A stretch of DNA of 64,000 nucleotides from Niabella ginsenosidivorans (GCF_001654455.1 NZ_CP015772.1:806001-870000); one strand, 5' to 3'. Shown: positions 27,650 through 37,044, numbered from the stretch's first letter. Numbers and translations are program-made. Notes: generated from the sequence alone by a model not told the origin.

Positions 27650-29698
27650 ATGAAGTTTTACCTAATTCTGCTGTTTGTTGTACTGGGGTACTGTGTACAG
27701 GCACAGGATCCGCTGGGAAATATCAGCGGGCGATTCCGGGGCATAAAGAATGCCGGAACCGGAAATGACAGTCTGGCAAAAAGAAACAAGTTTGAGGATT
27801 CCATTACGATCAGCTACCGGTACCTGGATACATTAAGGAACTATAAGCTGGATTCCTCTATTAATGACCTTACCCGGTATTATCCCATTCCCGCCGAATA
27901 CAATTACCTGGGCAATTTTGGGAACGCCGCACAATCTTACATTTTTTCACCAATGCTGAAATCAGGATGGGACCCCGGTTTTCATGCCTATGATATTTAT
28001 AAATATACCGTAGACAAAGCGCGTTTTTTTACAACCACCCGGCCCTATTCGGAACTGAACTATCTGTTAGGACCCCGGTCGGAGCAGTTTATTCATATTC
28101 TGCATACCCAGAATATTAAACCAAACTGGAACGTGCATTTTGAGTACCAGTTACTCAATTCACCGGGTATGTACCAGAATCAGAAAACGGCGCACAACAA
28201 CTACCTGTTCACCAACTGGGTGCAATCTAAAAATAAACGCTACAGCAATTATATAATTATTGTTGCCAACAAATTACAGGGATCGGAAAACGGTGGTATC
28301 AGCGATCGTACGCTCTTGGACAGTGCATCTTACAGCCAGCGCGACTTTGTTCCGGTAAGGCTGGGCGGCAATACAGGGTATTCTGCCAATTTCTTCAGCA
28401 CAAATATTACTACCGGAACCAAGTACACAGATCTTCATTTATTGATGCGGCAGCAGTATGATTTTGGGAAAAAGGATTCTCTTGTGACCGATAGTACCGT
28501 AGTGCCGCTTTTTTTTCCGAGGATCCGGCTGGAACATACCATTCAATACAGCAAGTACAGCTATCAGTTTACTGATGCTTCGCCGGATACCGGTTATTAC
28601 AGGCAATACTATAACCTGAACCCCGACCCGGATGCGGCCTATAATAAAGAAGACAACTGGAAGGAACTGATTAATGATTTTTCAATTTATACCTATCCTG
28701 ATGCTAAAAATACCCAGCAGTTTATAAAACTGGGCGCAGGAGTACAGAACCTTTCAGGACTGTTTGATACCCTGGCCCGCCAGTCAAATCTGGAGCCCTA
28801 TGGTTACCGGCAATCTGCAACTTACTATAACATCTTTGGTCACGGGGAATACCGCAACCGTACCAAAAATCAAAAGTGGGACATGACCGCTTATGGTAAG
28901 ATCTATTTTGCCGGGTTGAATGCCGGAGATTATGAGGCCGGTGCCAGCATACAGAGCCTCCTGGGAAAGAAGATCGGCAGTCTTACGCTGGGCGCACAGA
29001 ACGTAAACCGGTCGCCCTCCTTTATTATGACCTATGCTAACAGTGCATTCAATTATATGAAAGCGGCAACACCGGATCTTAAAAAGGAAAATATAACCCA
29101 TTTATACGCCGATATTTACCAGCCGCTGTTAAAACTGGGATTAACAGGCCATTATTATTTGATGACCAATTATACCTATTACACGGATTTTTACAGGATC
29201 AACCAGTATAACTCACTGTTCAATGTATTGCAGATAGGTTTGAATAAGGTATTTGAGACTGGTAAAACAAAACAGTGGAAATGGAGAACCGAAGTATATT
29301 TCCAGCAGGTGGTAGGCGGCGCGCCGTTGAATATTCCCACCATCTACACCCGCAACAGGCTTGGGTATGAAGGGAAGCTGGGCTATCCTAAGTTAAACCT
29401 GGCGGCAGGCTTTGAAGTAAAATACAGAACCAATTATAAGGGAGATAACTATTCCCCGTTATTAGGGCAGTTCTTTTACCAGGATGCTGTTACTGTTCCT
29501 TATAAGCTGCCCGACATAGCAGCGTATGTGAATTTCAGGATCAACTCTTTTAAAGCGTTTGTCCGTGCAGAAAACCTGAATACGTTCCGCAATCTGAACG
29601 GCAACTGGGGCTTTACCAATAATAATTTTGCAGCGTATGACTATGCTTATCCCGGGTTGTTAATAAGGGTGGGGATCTTCTGGGGATTTGTGAACTGA
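27650..29698 (+). CDS. Putative outer-membrane porin (Porin_10-like)
   Basis: Predicted outer-membrane beta-barrel of 682 residues. A signal peptide (FYLILLFVVLGYCVQAQ) precedes a short periplasmic segment and many alternating amphipathic strands rich in Y, N and T. It resembles the putative porins of Bacteroidota (Porin_10): FGNAAQSYIFSPMLKSGWDPGFHAYDIY-type start and the C-terminal AYDYAYPGLLIRVGIFWGFV-type final strand are the family hallmarks I recognise. The cargo is unknown. The gene is packed between punA and a thioredoxin-like gene. Confidence 0.82.
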   Translation: MKFYLILLFVVLGYCVQAQDPLGNISGRFRGIKNAGTGNDSLAKRNKFEDSITISYRYLDTLRNYKLDSSINDLTRYYPIPAEYNYLGNFGNAAQSYIFSPMLKSGWDPGFHAYDIYKYTVDKARFFTTTRPYSELNYLLGPRSEQFIHILHTQNIKPNWNVHFEYQLLNSPGMYQNQKTAHNNYLFTNWVQSKNKRYSNYIIIVANKLQGSENGGISDRTLLDSASYSQRDFVPVRLGGNTGYSANFFSTNITTGTKYTDLHLLMRQQYDFGKKDSLVTDSTVVPLFFPRIRLEHTIQYSKYSYQFTDASPDTGYYRQYYNLNPDPDAAYNKEDNWKELINDFSIYTYPDAKNTQQFIKLGAGVQNLSGLFDTLARQSNLEPYGYRQSATYYNIFGHGEYRNRTKNQKWDMTAYGKIYFAGLNAGDYEAGASIQSLLGKKIGSLTLGAQNVNRSPSFIMTYANSAFNYMKAATPDLKKENITHLYADIYQPLLKLGLTGHYYLMTNYTYYTDFYRINQYNSLFNVLQIGLNKVFETGKTKQWKWRTEVYFQQVVGGAPLNIPTIYTRNRLGYEGKLGYPKLNLAAGFEVKYRTNYKGDNYSPLLGQFFYQDAVTVPYKLPDIAAYVNFRINSFKAFVRAENLNTFRNLNGNWGFTNNNFAAYDYAYPGLLIRVGIFWGFVN

Positions 29699-29771
29699 CG
29701 CCCGGATGTATTTTAGTAAAGGAACTACAGCCAGGAGCCCTGCTTACGCCCGTATGATCAAAGCAAAGTGT

Positions 29772-30275
29772 ATGAAGCAATGTATCATTACCGTCCTTTT
29801 TGTCTGCAGCCTTTTAAACGGCCATACCCAGGAAATGGTGACCCCGTTTCCTGCCCCGGATTTTGTGCTGCCATCAGCAAAAGGAGATACCCTTCACCTC
29901 AGCGATTTTAAAGGCAAGACCGTACTTCTTAATTTTTGGGCCAGTTGGTGCGAACCATGCAGAGAGGAGAACAAAAAGCTGGCAAAGCTGTACCATCAAT
30001 TTAAAAATGAATCTTTAGTCATCATCAGTATTTCCGAAGATACCAGCGGCGTAAAATGGAAAAAAGCGATTGTAAATGACCAGATGAAATGGATACAACT
30101 GCTTGATTATACAGACTGGAACAGGAGCACTGCACGCAGGTGGAATGCTTCCGTATTGCCTGCTTCATTCCTGATCAACCGCTACGGTATGGTCATCGTC
30201 TCGGATGCTGCTTATTTACTGACTGATGATCCTGAAGGATTTAAAACGGTGTTAAGGCATCTCGCCAGCCAGTAA
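29772..30275 (+). CDS. TlpA-family thioredoxin-like protein, secreted
   Basis: Periplasmic thiol-disulfide reductase of the TlpA/ResA/AhpC-TSA type, 167 residues. The signal sequence (MKQCIITVLFVCSLLNGHTQ) precedes a thioredoxin fold with the active site WASWCEPC (cysteines separated by E-P) near residue 60 and the cis-proline segment VLPASFLIN near 130. The N-terminal block PAPDFVLPSAKGDTLHLSDF is typical of TlpA. Two upstream in-frame ATG codons exist, but only the chosen one gives a signal peptide. It likely reduces or maintains cysteines of exported proteins. Confidence 0.87.
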   Translation: MKQCIITVLFVCSLLNGHTQEMVTPFPAPDFVLPSAKGDTLHLSDFKGKTVLLNFWASWCEPCREENKKLAKLYHQFKNESLVIISISEDTSGVKWKKAIVNDQMKWIQLLDYTDWNRSTARRWNASVLPASFLINRYGMVIVSDAAYLLTDDPEGFKTVLRHLASQ

Positions 30276-30440
30276 ACTTTTTTTAAAAGAAATTCCCGAT
30301 TTCGTAAATACCCATTCGGTGGCGGCCGGTATTTTTGCCGGTAATAACAAAAGGCGCTGTTCATTTATTATCAGGCAGGGAATAAAGCGCTGCTACAATC
30401 TAAACGGTTTAATAATAAAATACAATCATTTCAATCTTAC

Positions 30441-30467
30441 GTGCGGGGTTTCTACCCTGCACTTTTT
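30441..30467 (+). terminator. Probable rho-independent terminator
   Basis: GTGCGGGGT-4-ACCCTGCAC stem (one G-T pair) followed by five T, about 165 bp after the TlpA-like gene and before the LacI-type gene. Confidence 0.65.
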
Positions 30468-30548
30468 ATTGCCATTTCAGGAAGATAAATGATCGCGCCC
30501 GTATATTTTCTTATCTTCATTGCAAAAATACAGATCGTACGGTGAGCA

Positions 30549-31559
30549 ATGGAACCAATTAATTTAAAGAAACTGGCATCTCTCCTGCATTTATCCATCA
30601 GCACTGTTTCAAAAGCCCTGAGGGATAGTCATGAAATAAGTGCCGATACAAAAAGGCGGGTTATGGAGCTGGCACGGGAGCTGAATTATGAGCCCAATCC
30701 TTATGCGGGAAGTCTGCGCAAGTATAAGAGTAAGACCATAGCAGTAGTACTGCCGGACATCATCAATAACTTTTTTATCTTTGCAATAAAAGGCATACAG
30801 GAAGCCGCTTATTCAAGCGGTTATCATGTGCTGATTTATATAACAAATGAGAACCCGGATTATGAAAAAGAAGTAGTGCGCCAACTTACAAATGGCAGGG
30901 TTGACGGGCTCGTGATTTCTCTGACCAGTCCCATTGATGATACAGAACATATAAAAGCCTTAAGGGAAAAAGGATTGCCCATTGTTTTTTTTGATCGGAT
31001 AACAAAGGACTTTGACAACACAATCATAACAACCAATAATTATGAAAGCGCCTATAAGGGCACTACCTACCTCATCCGGCAGGGCTGTAAACGAATAGCG
31101 CATTGCCAGGTATCAGACAGGATCTCCATTGGTATTGACCGGCTGAACGGATATAAAAAAGCGCTGGAGGATGCGGGGATTGTACCTGACCATGACTGGA
31201 TCCTTACAAGCAGGAAAGACCCGGCTTATGACGCACAGTTAATTGAAAAAGCGCTTACACGAAAAGATGCACCGGACGGGCTTTTTACCTCCGTGGAAAC
31301 ACATGCGTTAATTACCTATGATATTTGCAGAAAGCACGGGATCGATATTCCCGGGAAGCTGAAATTGCTAAGCTTCAGCAACCTGCCTACTGCTCATTTA
31401 ATGAAACCTTCCCTGTCCACGATCACCCAGCCTGCTTATGAAATGGGACGTGCGGCAGTGAGTCAGCTGATCACGGCTTTAGAGAAGCCCGCACGGTTTC
31501 AGCCGGAAACTATTCAGATGGATTCCGTTTTAATGGAACGGGAATCAACGGCAAGGTAA
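30549..31559 (+). CDS. LacI/GalR-family transcriptional regulator
   Basis: Sugar-responsive DNA-binding regulator, 336 residues. The N-terminal helix-turn-helix (NLKKLASLLHLSISTVSKAL) and hinge helix (LNYEPNPYAGSLRKYKS) are followed by a periplasmic-binding-protein-like effector domain (TIAVVLPDIINNFFIFAIKG, PIVFFDRI, ISIGIDRLNGYKKALEDAG, PSLSTITQPAYEMGRAAV). The target is unclear: no sugar operon is adjacent, and the next gene on the opposite strand is a peptidase. The upstream region is set apart by a terminator, so it is monocistronic. Confidence 0.93.
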   Translation: MEPINLKKLASLLHLSISTVSKALRDSHEISADTKRRVMELARELNYEPNPYAGSLRKYKSKTIAVVLPDIINNFFIFAIKGIQEAAYSSGYHVLIYITNENPDYEKEVVRQLTNGRVDGLVISLTSPIDDTEHIKALREKGLPIVFFDRITKDFDNTIITTNNYESAYKGTTYLIRQGCKRIAHCQVSDRISIGIDRLNGYKKALEDAGIVPDHDWILTSRKDPAYDAQLIEKALTRKDAPDGLFTSVETHALITYDICRKHGIDIPGKLKLLSFSNLPTAHLMKPSLSTITQPAYEMGRAAVSQLITALEKPARFQPETIQMDSVLMERESTAR

Positions 31560-31589
31560 ACGTATGCAATCTGTAAAAGCGGGTAGCTT

Positions 31590-33155
31590 TTAATTAAGTC
31601 CCCCTTTGCGCTCCGGCTCCTTCATTTCGGGCCAGTTTGATTGTTGTCCGTTTATAACCGGCATAATGCGCTTTTCGCGATTCGTAAACTCAGGGTCTTC
31701 TGATGCCTCATAAGCCAGTATCGCCGTCAGGATCACGTTATTTTTTACTTCATCAAAAACGATCTTATCATAAGTATCCCTGTTGGTATGCCAGGTATAG
31801 CCGCCATATCCCCAGCTTAGTGAGCTTAATGAAAATGCGGGGGCGCCTGCAGCTACAAAAGATGCAAAATCCGAGCCGCCGGTGCCCGGCATGCCCGGGA
31901 AGCTGGTCTGGATTTCTGAGCTGATGTCTTTGGGCACGGCATCCAGCCACCGGCCAATATAACTATAGGAGTTTACAAATCCCTGCCCGCTGATATTGGT
32001 AATACGCCCGGTTCCGTTGTCCTGGTTAAAAAGAACCTGTATGCCCTTTACAATTTCAGGATGATCCTTTACAAAGGCCCGGGATCCGTTTAATCCCTGT
32101 TCTTCGCTTCCCCAAAGGCAGATGAGTATCGTACGCTTATTGTTGGGGTATAATTTTTTCAGTACGCGGATTGTTTCCAGCATGGTCAAAGTACCGGTAC
32201 CGTTATCGGTGGCGCCCTGTGCCCCGTCCCAGGAATCCAGGTGGGCAGAAAGGATCACATATTCATTGGGCTTTTCTTTTCCTTCAATACACCCGATGGT
32301 GTTGTAGGTTTTTACAGTGCCTAAATTTTTTGACTGAACATTGATCCGGATCTTTGGCCCCTGGCCATTGACAGCCATGCGGTACAACAGGCCGTAATCT
32401 TCAACAGAGATATCAATGGTAGGTATTTTTTGTGTCCTTGCACCAAAAATGCGGTTGGCGCCCATAATGCCCGTCCAGTTGGAAATGGCAATGGCGGCAG
32501 CACCGGCCTTTTCCAATGCCTCAGGCAGGGTGGCAGTAGTATATCCGGTCCTGGCGATCCGTTGCTGAAAAGCTGCTGCATCGTCAGCGCGTTCTTTCAT
32601 CAGCTTATCGTAAAGCTCGGGTTTTGCAAATTCTTTGATCTGGTAATCGGGCCGTCCGGAACGCTGGTACTGGGAGATCAATACAATTTTTCCTTTAACG
32701 GTTTTCAGCCACTGATTAAATTCATCCGGTCCGCTTACATTGGGCAATACAACTACATCGCCCTGTACCGGTTTTTTTGTAGCCGGGCTCCAGGCAAGCT
32801 GTGTAGCATCAAGGCTTTTGATACGGGGCGCGATCATTGTGACCTCAGAAGTGCCCCGCTGCCAGCCCCGCCATTCTCCGAATTGCTGTTTTTGGGCGCT
32901 GATGCCCCAGCTTTCCAGTTTGGCTACCGACCAGTCGTTCGCCTGCTCCATTTCAGGCGTTCCCACTAGCCGGGGGCCAATACCATCCAGCAACTCGCTG
33001 GCCATTTTTTCCAGTTGTGAATTGTGGTTTACTTCGTTAATTACGCTTTCTGCAAAGGGCGATAGTTTTTGCCGGGATGCAGGTGGCTGCTGAGCATATA
33101 AGAGCTGGCTGCCCAATAGAGCAGTTACGTACAAAATGGCTGTATATAACTTCAT
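31590..33155 (-). CDS. M28-family zinc aminopeptidase/carboxypeptidase, secreted
   Basis: Secreted di-zinc exopeptidase resembling carboxypeptidase Q and M28 aminopeptidases, 521 residues. A signal peptide (AILYVTALLGSQLLYAQ) is followed by a propeptide-like region and a PA-domain insertion (about 130-270). The catalytic core has zinc ligands readable as His305 and Asp317 in HLDSWDGAQGATDNGTG, Glu351/Glu352 in LWGSEEQGLNG, Asp379 in FNQDNGTG and a late His in WHTNRDTYDK. All expected metal and general-base residues seem present. The C-terminus ends in a basic KEPERKGGLN. Confidence 0.93.
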   Translation of the reverse strand: MKLYTAILYVTALLGSQLLYAQQPPASRQKLSPFAESVINEVNHNSQLEKMASELLDGIGPRLVGTPEMEQANDWSVAKLESWGISAQKQQFGEWRGWQRGTSEVTMIAPRIKSLDATQLAWSPATKKPVQGDVVVLPNVSGPDEFNQWLKTVKGKIVLISQYQRSGRPDYQIKEFAKPELYDKLMKERADDAAAFQQRIARTGYTTATLPEALEKAGAAAIAISNWTGIMGANRIFGARTQKIPTIDISVEDYGLLYRMAVNGQGPKIRINVQSKNLGTVKTYNTIGCIEGKEKPNEYVILSAHLDSWDGAQGATDNGTGTLTMLETIRVLKKLYPNNKRTILICLWGSEEQGLNGSRAFVKDHPEIVKGIQVLFNQDNGTGRITNISGQGFVNSYSYIGRWLDAVPKDISSEIQTSFPGMPGTGGSDFASFVAAGAPAFSLSSLSWGYGGYTWHTNRDTYDKIVFDEVKNNVILTAILAYEASEDPEFTNREKRIMPVINGQQSNWPEMKEPERKGGLN

Positions 33156-33231
33156 ACTGTCAATTTAATTTTGATTGATGCCAATATAGCTCCTTTATTA
33201 TTAAAAGCAAAGGAAAGCGTATTCCGGTGAT

Positions 33232-33882
33232 TTACTTTGGCACATATACCATATACTTTTCTTCAAAAAAGGGTTCGGTAAACAGGTCGCTGATGGCCAG
33301 CAGGTGTGGGCGGGTGCCGCTTTCGGATATTTCCTGCGCCAGGTCGCCCCCTTTCAGGCAAATCAGCCCCGGGGCATGCACTCCCTGTTCGATCAGGTTG
33401 GTAGTATGTGGGGTATTGTCTTTTTTGATCAAAGGCCTGCTCCATTGCCAGAGGTTTTTCAAGGGTGCTACTGCACGGGACACCACAAAATCAAACTGCC
33501 GGTCTTTTACTTCCTCAATACGGCTGTGCCGGGTGCTGATGTTCTTTAAGCCGATGGCTGCTGCAATACCATCGGCCACCTTTAATTTTTTGCCGATACT
33601 GTCTACCAGTAAAAATTCCACTTCCGGGAAAAAGATGGCAAGGGGTATGCCCGGGAAACCTCCGCCGGCCCCAAGATCTGCAATCTGTGTGCCTGCGGTA
33701 AAGCTAAAGACGGCAGCAATGCTCAGGGAATGCAAGACATGTTTTTCATAAAGACCTGCAATATCCTTACGGCTGATCACATTTATTTTCTCATTCCATT
33801 CCCGGTAGAGGCCCTCCAGTGCTTTCAGCTGTTCCAACTGTTGAGGCGTAAATGCATCAAAATATTTTAATACAATATCCAT
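33232..33882 (-). CDS. rsmG: 16S rRNA (guanine(527)-N(7))-methyltransferase
   Basis: Methylates G527 of 16S rRNA with S-adenosylmethionine; loss gives low-level streptomycin resistance in other bacteria. The 216-residue product has the SAM-binding motif IADLGAGGGFPGIPLAIFFP near residue 68, preceded by the RsmG hallmark EWNEKINVISRKDI and KHVLHSLSI, and followed by SRAVAPLKNLWQWSRPL. The C-terminus is that of the family (ICLKGGDLAQEI). It is a single gene on the minus strand, apparently unrelated to dnaB beyond the repeat-rich spacer. Confidence 0.95.
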   Translation of the reverse strand: MDIVLKYFDAFTPQQLEQLKALEGLYREWNEKINVISRKDIAGLYEKHVLHSLSIAAVFSFTAGTQIADLGAGGGFPGIPLAIFFPEVEFLLVDSIGKKLKVADGIAAAIGLKNISTRHSRIEEVKDRQFDFVVSRAVAPLKNLWQWSRPLIKKDNTPHTTNLIEQGVHAPGLICLKGGDLAQEISESGTRPHLLAISDLFTEPFFEEKYMVYVPK

Positions 33883-34032
33883 GCTGCAAAGAAATAGATT
33901 TTGCCTGAGGTCTGTGGTTTAAAGTTTGTGCGGTTGTTTATGGGCCATCAGCCTGGCTGCCCTGTGCACTGCCTATAAACTGAGCGTAGCAAGACCGATG
34001 CCACGTGTACTGAAGCCGGTTGTCAAAAAACG

Positions 34033-34060
34033 GTTCATGGATCATAGGTCATTGTTCATA
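34033..34060. repeat. Heptanucleotide array, four units (GKTCATD)
   Basis: Four consecutive seven-base units: GTTCATG, GATCATA, GGTCATT, GTTCATA. The frame of seven is exact over 28 bp. Confidence 0.75.
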
Positions 34061-34084
34061 GTTGCAAACAAAAACCAGTTAAAT

Positions 34085-34112
34085 ACTGAAAACTGAATGC
34101 TGATCACTGACA
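34085..34112. repeat. Heptanucleotide array, four units (ACTGAAN)
   Basis: Units ACTGAAA, ACTGAAT, GCTGATC, ACTGACA in exact seven-base register. The same unit type occurs after dnaB at 36201-36235. Confidence 0.75.
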
Positions 34113-34133
34113 GCTATATAGTAGTTCCTGGTA

Positions 34134-34154
34134 CATAGTCCATGGTCGATGGTT
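34134..34154. repeat. Heptanucleotide array, three units (CATGGTC type)
   Basis: Units CATAGTC, CATGGTC, GATGGTT. The same unit type recurs after dnaB at 36162-36196. Confidence 0.7.
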
Positions 34155-34198
34155 TCATCTTGATTTTTGCTACCGGACATCTCAGTTCTTGCTTTTAC

Positions 34199-34226
34199 AT
34201 TTCTTATTTCATATTCTCCTTACATT
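34199..34226. repeat. Heptanucleotide array, four units (ATTTCTT type)
   Basis: Units ATTTCTT, ATTTCAT, ATTCTCC, TTACATT, followed by CCCC. The array at 34334-34361 has the same unit type and the same CCCC end. Confidence 0.65.
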
Positions 34227-34333
34227 CCCCGGGTCAACGTTGAATGAAGCGAGTGGGTAGACGCAAGTAGTGAGCAGGGAATAAGATCTGTTATCTCAAT
34301 TCCGACATCTCAACGCTCACTTCTACATTTAAA

Positions 34334-34361
34334 ATTTCTTATCCCTTATTTCGCATTCCCC
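34334..34361. repeat. Heptanucleotide array, four units (ATTTCTT type)
   Basis: Units ATTTCTT, ATCCCTT, ATTTCGC, ATTCCCC in exact seven-base register, a second array of the class seen at 34199-34226. Confidence 0.65.
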
Positions 34362-34578
34362 CTGTGAATAACCCTGTTAATAATTCGTACACAAATAAAG
34401 ATTTTTTTCTACCCGCTTAAGGGTCTAAATTCGCCGTCTGATTTCATGGGAAGGTAGCAGTAGTTGCGCCAAAATTAAGTATATTTAAGGTTGAGATATT
34501 GCCCCGGAATCATTGGTCAATAAGGAATGATGTCATCTTTTTTGCTTTAACAGGCAGAAAAACAGTTGTTTTGATATA

Positions 34579-36153
34579 ATGGATTTAACAAATATTAATA
34601 AAGACAGGAAGCAGAAACGCAGAACGGCGGTTGATTTGGGCAGCATGGTCTATGGGAAAGTGCCGCCACAGGCAAGGGAACTGGAAGAGGCAATTCTGGG
34701 AGCAATTATGCTGGAGAAAAATGCCTTTGACGCTGTTATCGAAATATTAAAACCGGAGTGCTTTTATGTGGATGCCAACCAGCGTATTTTCCGGTCGATG
34801 CAATCGCTGGCCAATAAAAGCCAGCCCATAGATATCCTTACCGTAGTAGAGGAACTGAAGAACCGGGAAGAGCTGGAAATGGTGGGCGGAGCGTATTATG
34901 TAACCAGGCTGACCAACGCAGTGGTATCGGCTGCCAATATAGAATCGCATGCGCGGATCGTATTGCAGAAATTCATTCAGCGGGAACTGATCCGCATCAG
35001 CGGTGAAATTATCAATGACGCATTTGAAGACAGCACTGATGTGTTTGAATTGCTGGATGATGCCGAGTCCAAGCTGTTTGAAATTACCAATTCACACCTG
35101 CGCAGTACCATTCAGCCTATAGATTCGGTACTGGTGCAAACCATCCAGCGGATCGAGGATCTCCGGCACCGCAATGAAGATATTACGGGTGTGCCCAGCG
35201 GGTTTAAGATGCTGGATAAAGTCACCTACGGCTGGCAGAACAGCGACCTGATCATCCTGGCCGCAAGGCCTGCTGTGGGTAAAACCGCTTTTGCACTCAA
35301 CCTTGCCCGCAACGCGGTAATGAGCAAAATGAGGGGGCAGGCCACTCCCGTAGCGTTCTTTTCACTGGAAATGAGCGCCGCACAGCTGGTACAGCGGGTA
35401 CTGTCTGCAGAAAGTGAAATTATGCTGGAAAAGATCTCCCGTGGTAAAATGGAAGATCATGAAATGAAGCAGCTATATACCAAAGGGATCCAGCGGCTTT
35501 CACAGGCCCCTTTGTTTATTGATGATACTCCGGCGCTGAATATTTTTGAGCTGCGTGCCAAATGCCGTAAGCTCAAAAACAAGCACAATATCGGCATGAT
35601 CATTATTGACTACCTGCAGCTCATGAGCGGAAACGGGGATAGCAAAGGCAACCGCGAGCAGGAGATCAGCACCATCAGCCGGAACCTGAAAGGGCTGGCC
35701 AAAGAACTGAATGTGCCCATTATTGCGCTTTCACAGCTTAGCCGGGAAGTGGAAAAACGGGGCGCCAAAGACGGCAGCAAGGTTCCACAGTTAAGTGACT
35801 TACGGGAATCAGGAGCAATTGAGCAGGACGCCGATATGGTCATGTTCCTTTATCGGCCGGATTATTATGACATGAACACCAATGCCGAGGGAGAAGACCA
35901 GCGCGGGCTTACCGAAGTAAAGATTGCCAAGCACCGAAACGGTTCGCTGGAAACCATTAAGCTAAAGGCCCTGCTGCACATCCAGAAATTTATCAGTTGG
36001 GAAGAAGACCCGTATAATATCATGAGCGCGCCGGGCAGCAGCTGGAAACGGATTGAGGAAGAAGAAGGCGGTGCCAAGTTGTTCCAGGTAGAAAGCAAGA
36101 TGAACAAAATGAAGGATGATGAGTTTGATGATATGGAGGACGCGCCGTTTTAG
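34579..36153 (+). CDS. dnaB: Replicative DNA helicase DnaB
   Basis: Hexameric 5'-3' helicase of the replication fork, 524 residues. The N-terminal helical domain (PPQARELEEAILGAIMLEKNA, near residue 30) is followed by the RecA-like core: Walker A ARPAVGKTAFALN near 230, the EMSAAQLVQRVLS helix, Walker B IGMIIIDYLQLMSG near 340, then LAKELNVPIIALSQLSREVE and the ESGAIEQDADMVMFLYRPDYY arginine-finger region. The C-terminus has an acidic tail (DDEFDDMEDAPF) that is variable in the family. No intein is present. Heptamer arrays lie on both sides of the gene. Confidence 0.98.
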   Translation: MDLTNINKDRKQKRRTAVDLGSMVYGKVPPQARELEEAILGAIMLEKNAFDAVIEILKPECFYVDANQRIFRSMQSLANKSQPIDILTVVEELKNREELEMVGGAYYVTRLTNAVVSAANIESHARIVLQKFIQRELIRISGEIINDAFEDSTDVFELLDDAESKLFEITNSHLRSTIQPIDSVLVQTIQRIEDLRHRNEDITGVPSGFKMLDKVTYGWQNSDLIILAARPAVGKTAFALNLARNAVMSKMRGQATPVAFFSLEMSAAQLVQRVLSAESEIMLEKISRGKMEDHEMKQLYTKGIQRLSQAPLFIDDTPALNIFELRAKCRKLKNKHNIGMIIIDYLQLMSGNGDSKGNREQEISTISRNLKGLAKELNVPIIALSQLSREVEKRGAKDGSKVPQLSDLRESGAIEQDADMVMFLYRPDYYDMNTNAEGEDQRGLTEVKIAKHRNGSLETIKLKALLHIQKFISWEEDPYNIMSAPGSSWKRIEEEEGGAKLFQVESKMNKMKDDEFDDMEDAPF

Positions 36154-36161
36154 CCGATAGT

Positions 36162-36196
36162 GTATGATTCATGGTCGATGGTTCATAGTCAATGGA
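36162..36196. repeat. Heptanucleotide array, five units (TCATGGT type)
   Basis: Five seven-base units between the dnaB stop and rsmE: GTATGAT, TCATGGT, CGATGGT, TCATAGT, CAATGGA. The unit type is the same as at 34134-34154. Confidence 0.75.
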
Positions 36197-36200
36197 CAGA

Positions 36201-36235
36201 ACTGATAACTCATAACTGAATACTGATAACTGATT
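36201..36235. repeat. Heptanucleotide array, five units (ACTGATA type)
   Basis: Units ACTGATA, ACTCATA, ACTGAAT, ACTGATA, ACTGATT in exact register, ending eleven bases before the rsmE start. The unit type is the same as at 34085-34112. Confidence 0.8.
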
Positions 36236-36245
36236 TCTTCCCTAC

Positions 36246-36956
36246 ATGCAGCTCCCTTTTTTCTACATCAGTGAATATTTACCGGAACAAAAGACCGCTG
36301 TCCTGGATGAAAACAATTCCCGCCATATAGTACAGGTATTGCGTATGGAAGCTGGCGCACGTCTGCACCTGACCGATGGATGCGGGCATTTGTTAACAGC
36401 CGTTATTGCCCAACCTCATAAAAAATATTGCGAAGTAACCATCGAACATGTGGAATTTATTCCGCCCCGGCATCCGCAGGTAACCATTGCGATTGCTTTA
36501 CTGAAAAATGCCGGTCGTTTTGAATGGTTTTTAGAAAAAGCCACAGAAATAGGCGTGCATACAATTGTACCGCTGATCAGTGAACGTACCGAGAAAATAA
36601 AAGCCAGAACCGACCGCTTACAGCAGTTGCTGATCAGTGCCTTGTTGCAAAGCCGGCAGGTTTGGCTGCCGCGGTTTCCGCAACCTGTAAAATTTGCGGA
36701 TTTTATAAAAGATCCGCAATGGGAGGCAATACCGCAGAAATTTATTGCGCATTGCCTGGAGCAGGGGCGAATTTCTTTAAGAGAACAATCCGTTACGGAA
36801 AACGCCATCATCCTTATTGGGCCGGAGGGAGATTTTACTACCGATGAAATAGGCCTGGCTCTGGAAAAAGGCTATAAGGCAGTAACATTGGGCATCACCC
36901 GCCTGCGCACAGAAACAGCGGGTGTTGTGGCAGCGGCGTTGCTGGCAATAAAATGA
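36246..36956 (+). CDS. rsmE: 16S rRNA (uracil(1498)-N(3))-methyltransferase
   Basis: SPOUT-class methyltransferase that modifies U1498 of 16S rRNA, 236 residues. The N-terminal PUA-like part (HIVQVLRMEAGARLHLTDG) precedes the trefoil-knot domain with VTIAIALLKNAGRFEWFLEKATEIGV, the ALLQSRQVWLPRF segment, the SAM-binding ILIGPEGDFTTDEI and the knot end LGITRLRTETAGVVAA. All family blocks are intact. The start follows the heptamer array directly, so its ribosome-binding region lies within repeat DNA. Confidence 0.96.
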   Translation: MQLPFFYISEYLPEQKTAVLDENNSRHIVQVLRMEAGARLHLTDGCGHLLTAVIAQPHKKYCEVTIEHVEFIPPRHPQVTIAIALLKNAGRFEWFLEKATEIGVHTIVPLISERTEKIKARTDRLQQLLISALLQSRQVWLPRFPQPVKFADFIKDPQWEAIPQKFIAHCLEQGRISLREQSVTENAIILIGPEGDFTTDEIGLALEKGYKAVTLGITRLRTETAGVVAAALLAIK

Positions 36957-37009
36957 TAGGTCTTAAGAGCAAGACAGTATAGTAAGGACGTTGAAACAAG
37001 GTTCTCAGG

Positions 37010-37044
37010 ACTCCCGCAGGTTGCGCTCCTGCCTGCCGGAGAGT
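37010..37044. repeat. Hairpin element ACTCCCGCAGG ... CCTGCCTGCCGGAGAGT
   Basis: Imperfect inverted repeat with GC-rich arms (CTCCCGCAGG and CCTGC-CTGCCGGAG) shortly after the rsmE stop. It has no T run, so it is more likely a repeat than a terminator. Confidence 0.5.

Larger units (their letters stand above)
33883..34578. other. Repeat-rich region upstream of dnaB
   Basis: About 700 bp with no gene. Much of it between 34033 and 34361 is built from degenerate seven-base tandem repeats, listed separately. The last 200 bp before dnaB is AT-rich and should carry the dnaB promoter, but no clear TAnnTTTG with partner was found. Confidence 0.6.

Noticed and set aside
34033-34361. Replication origin upstream of dnaB
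   Set aside because: The tandem units are not DnaA-box-like, there is no dnaA or dnaN nearby, and the same units occur after dnaB.
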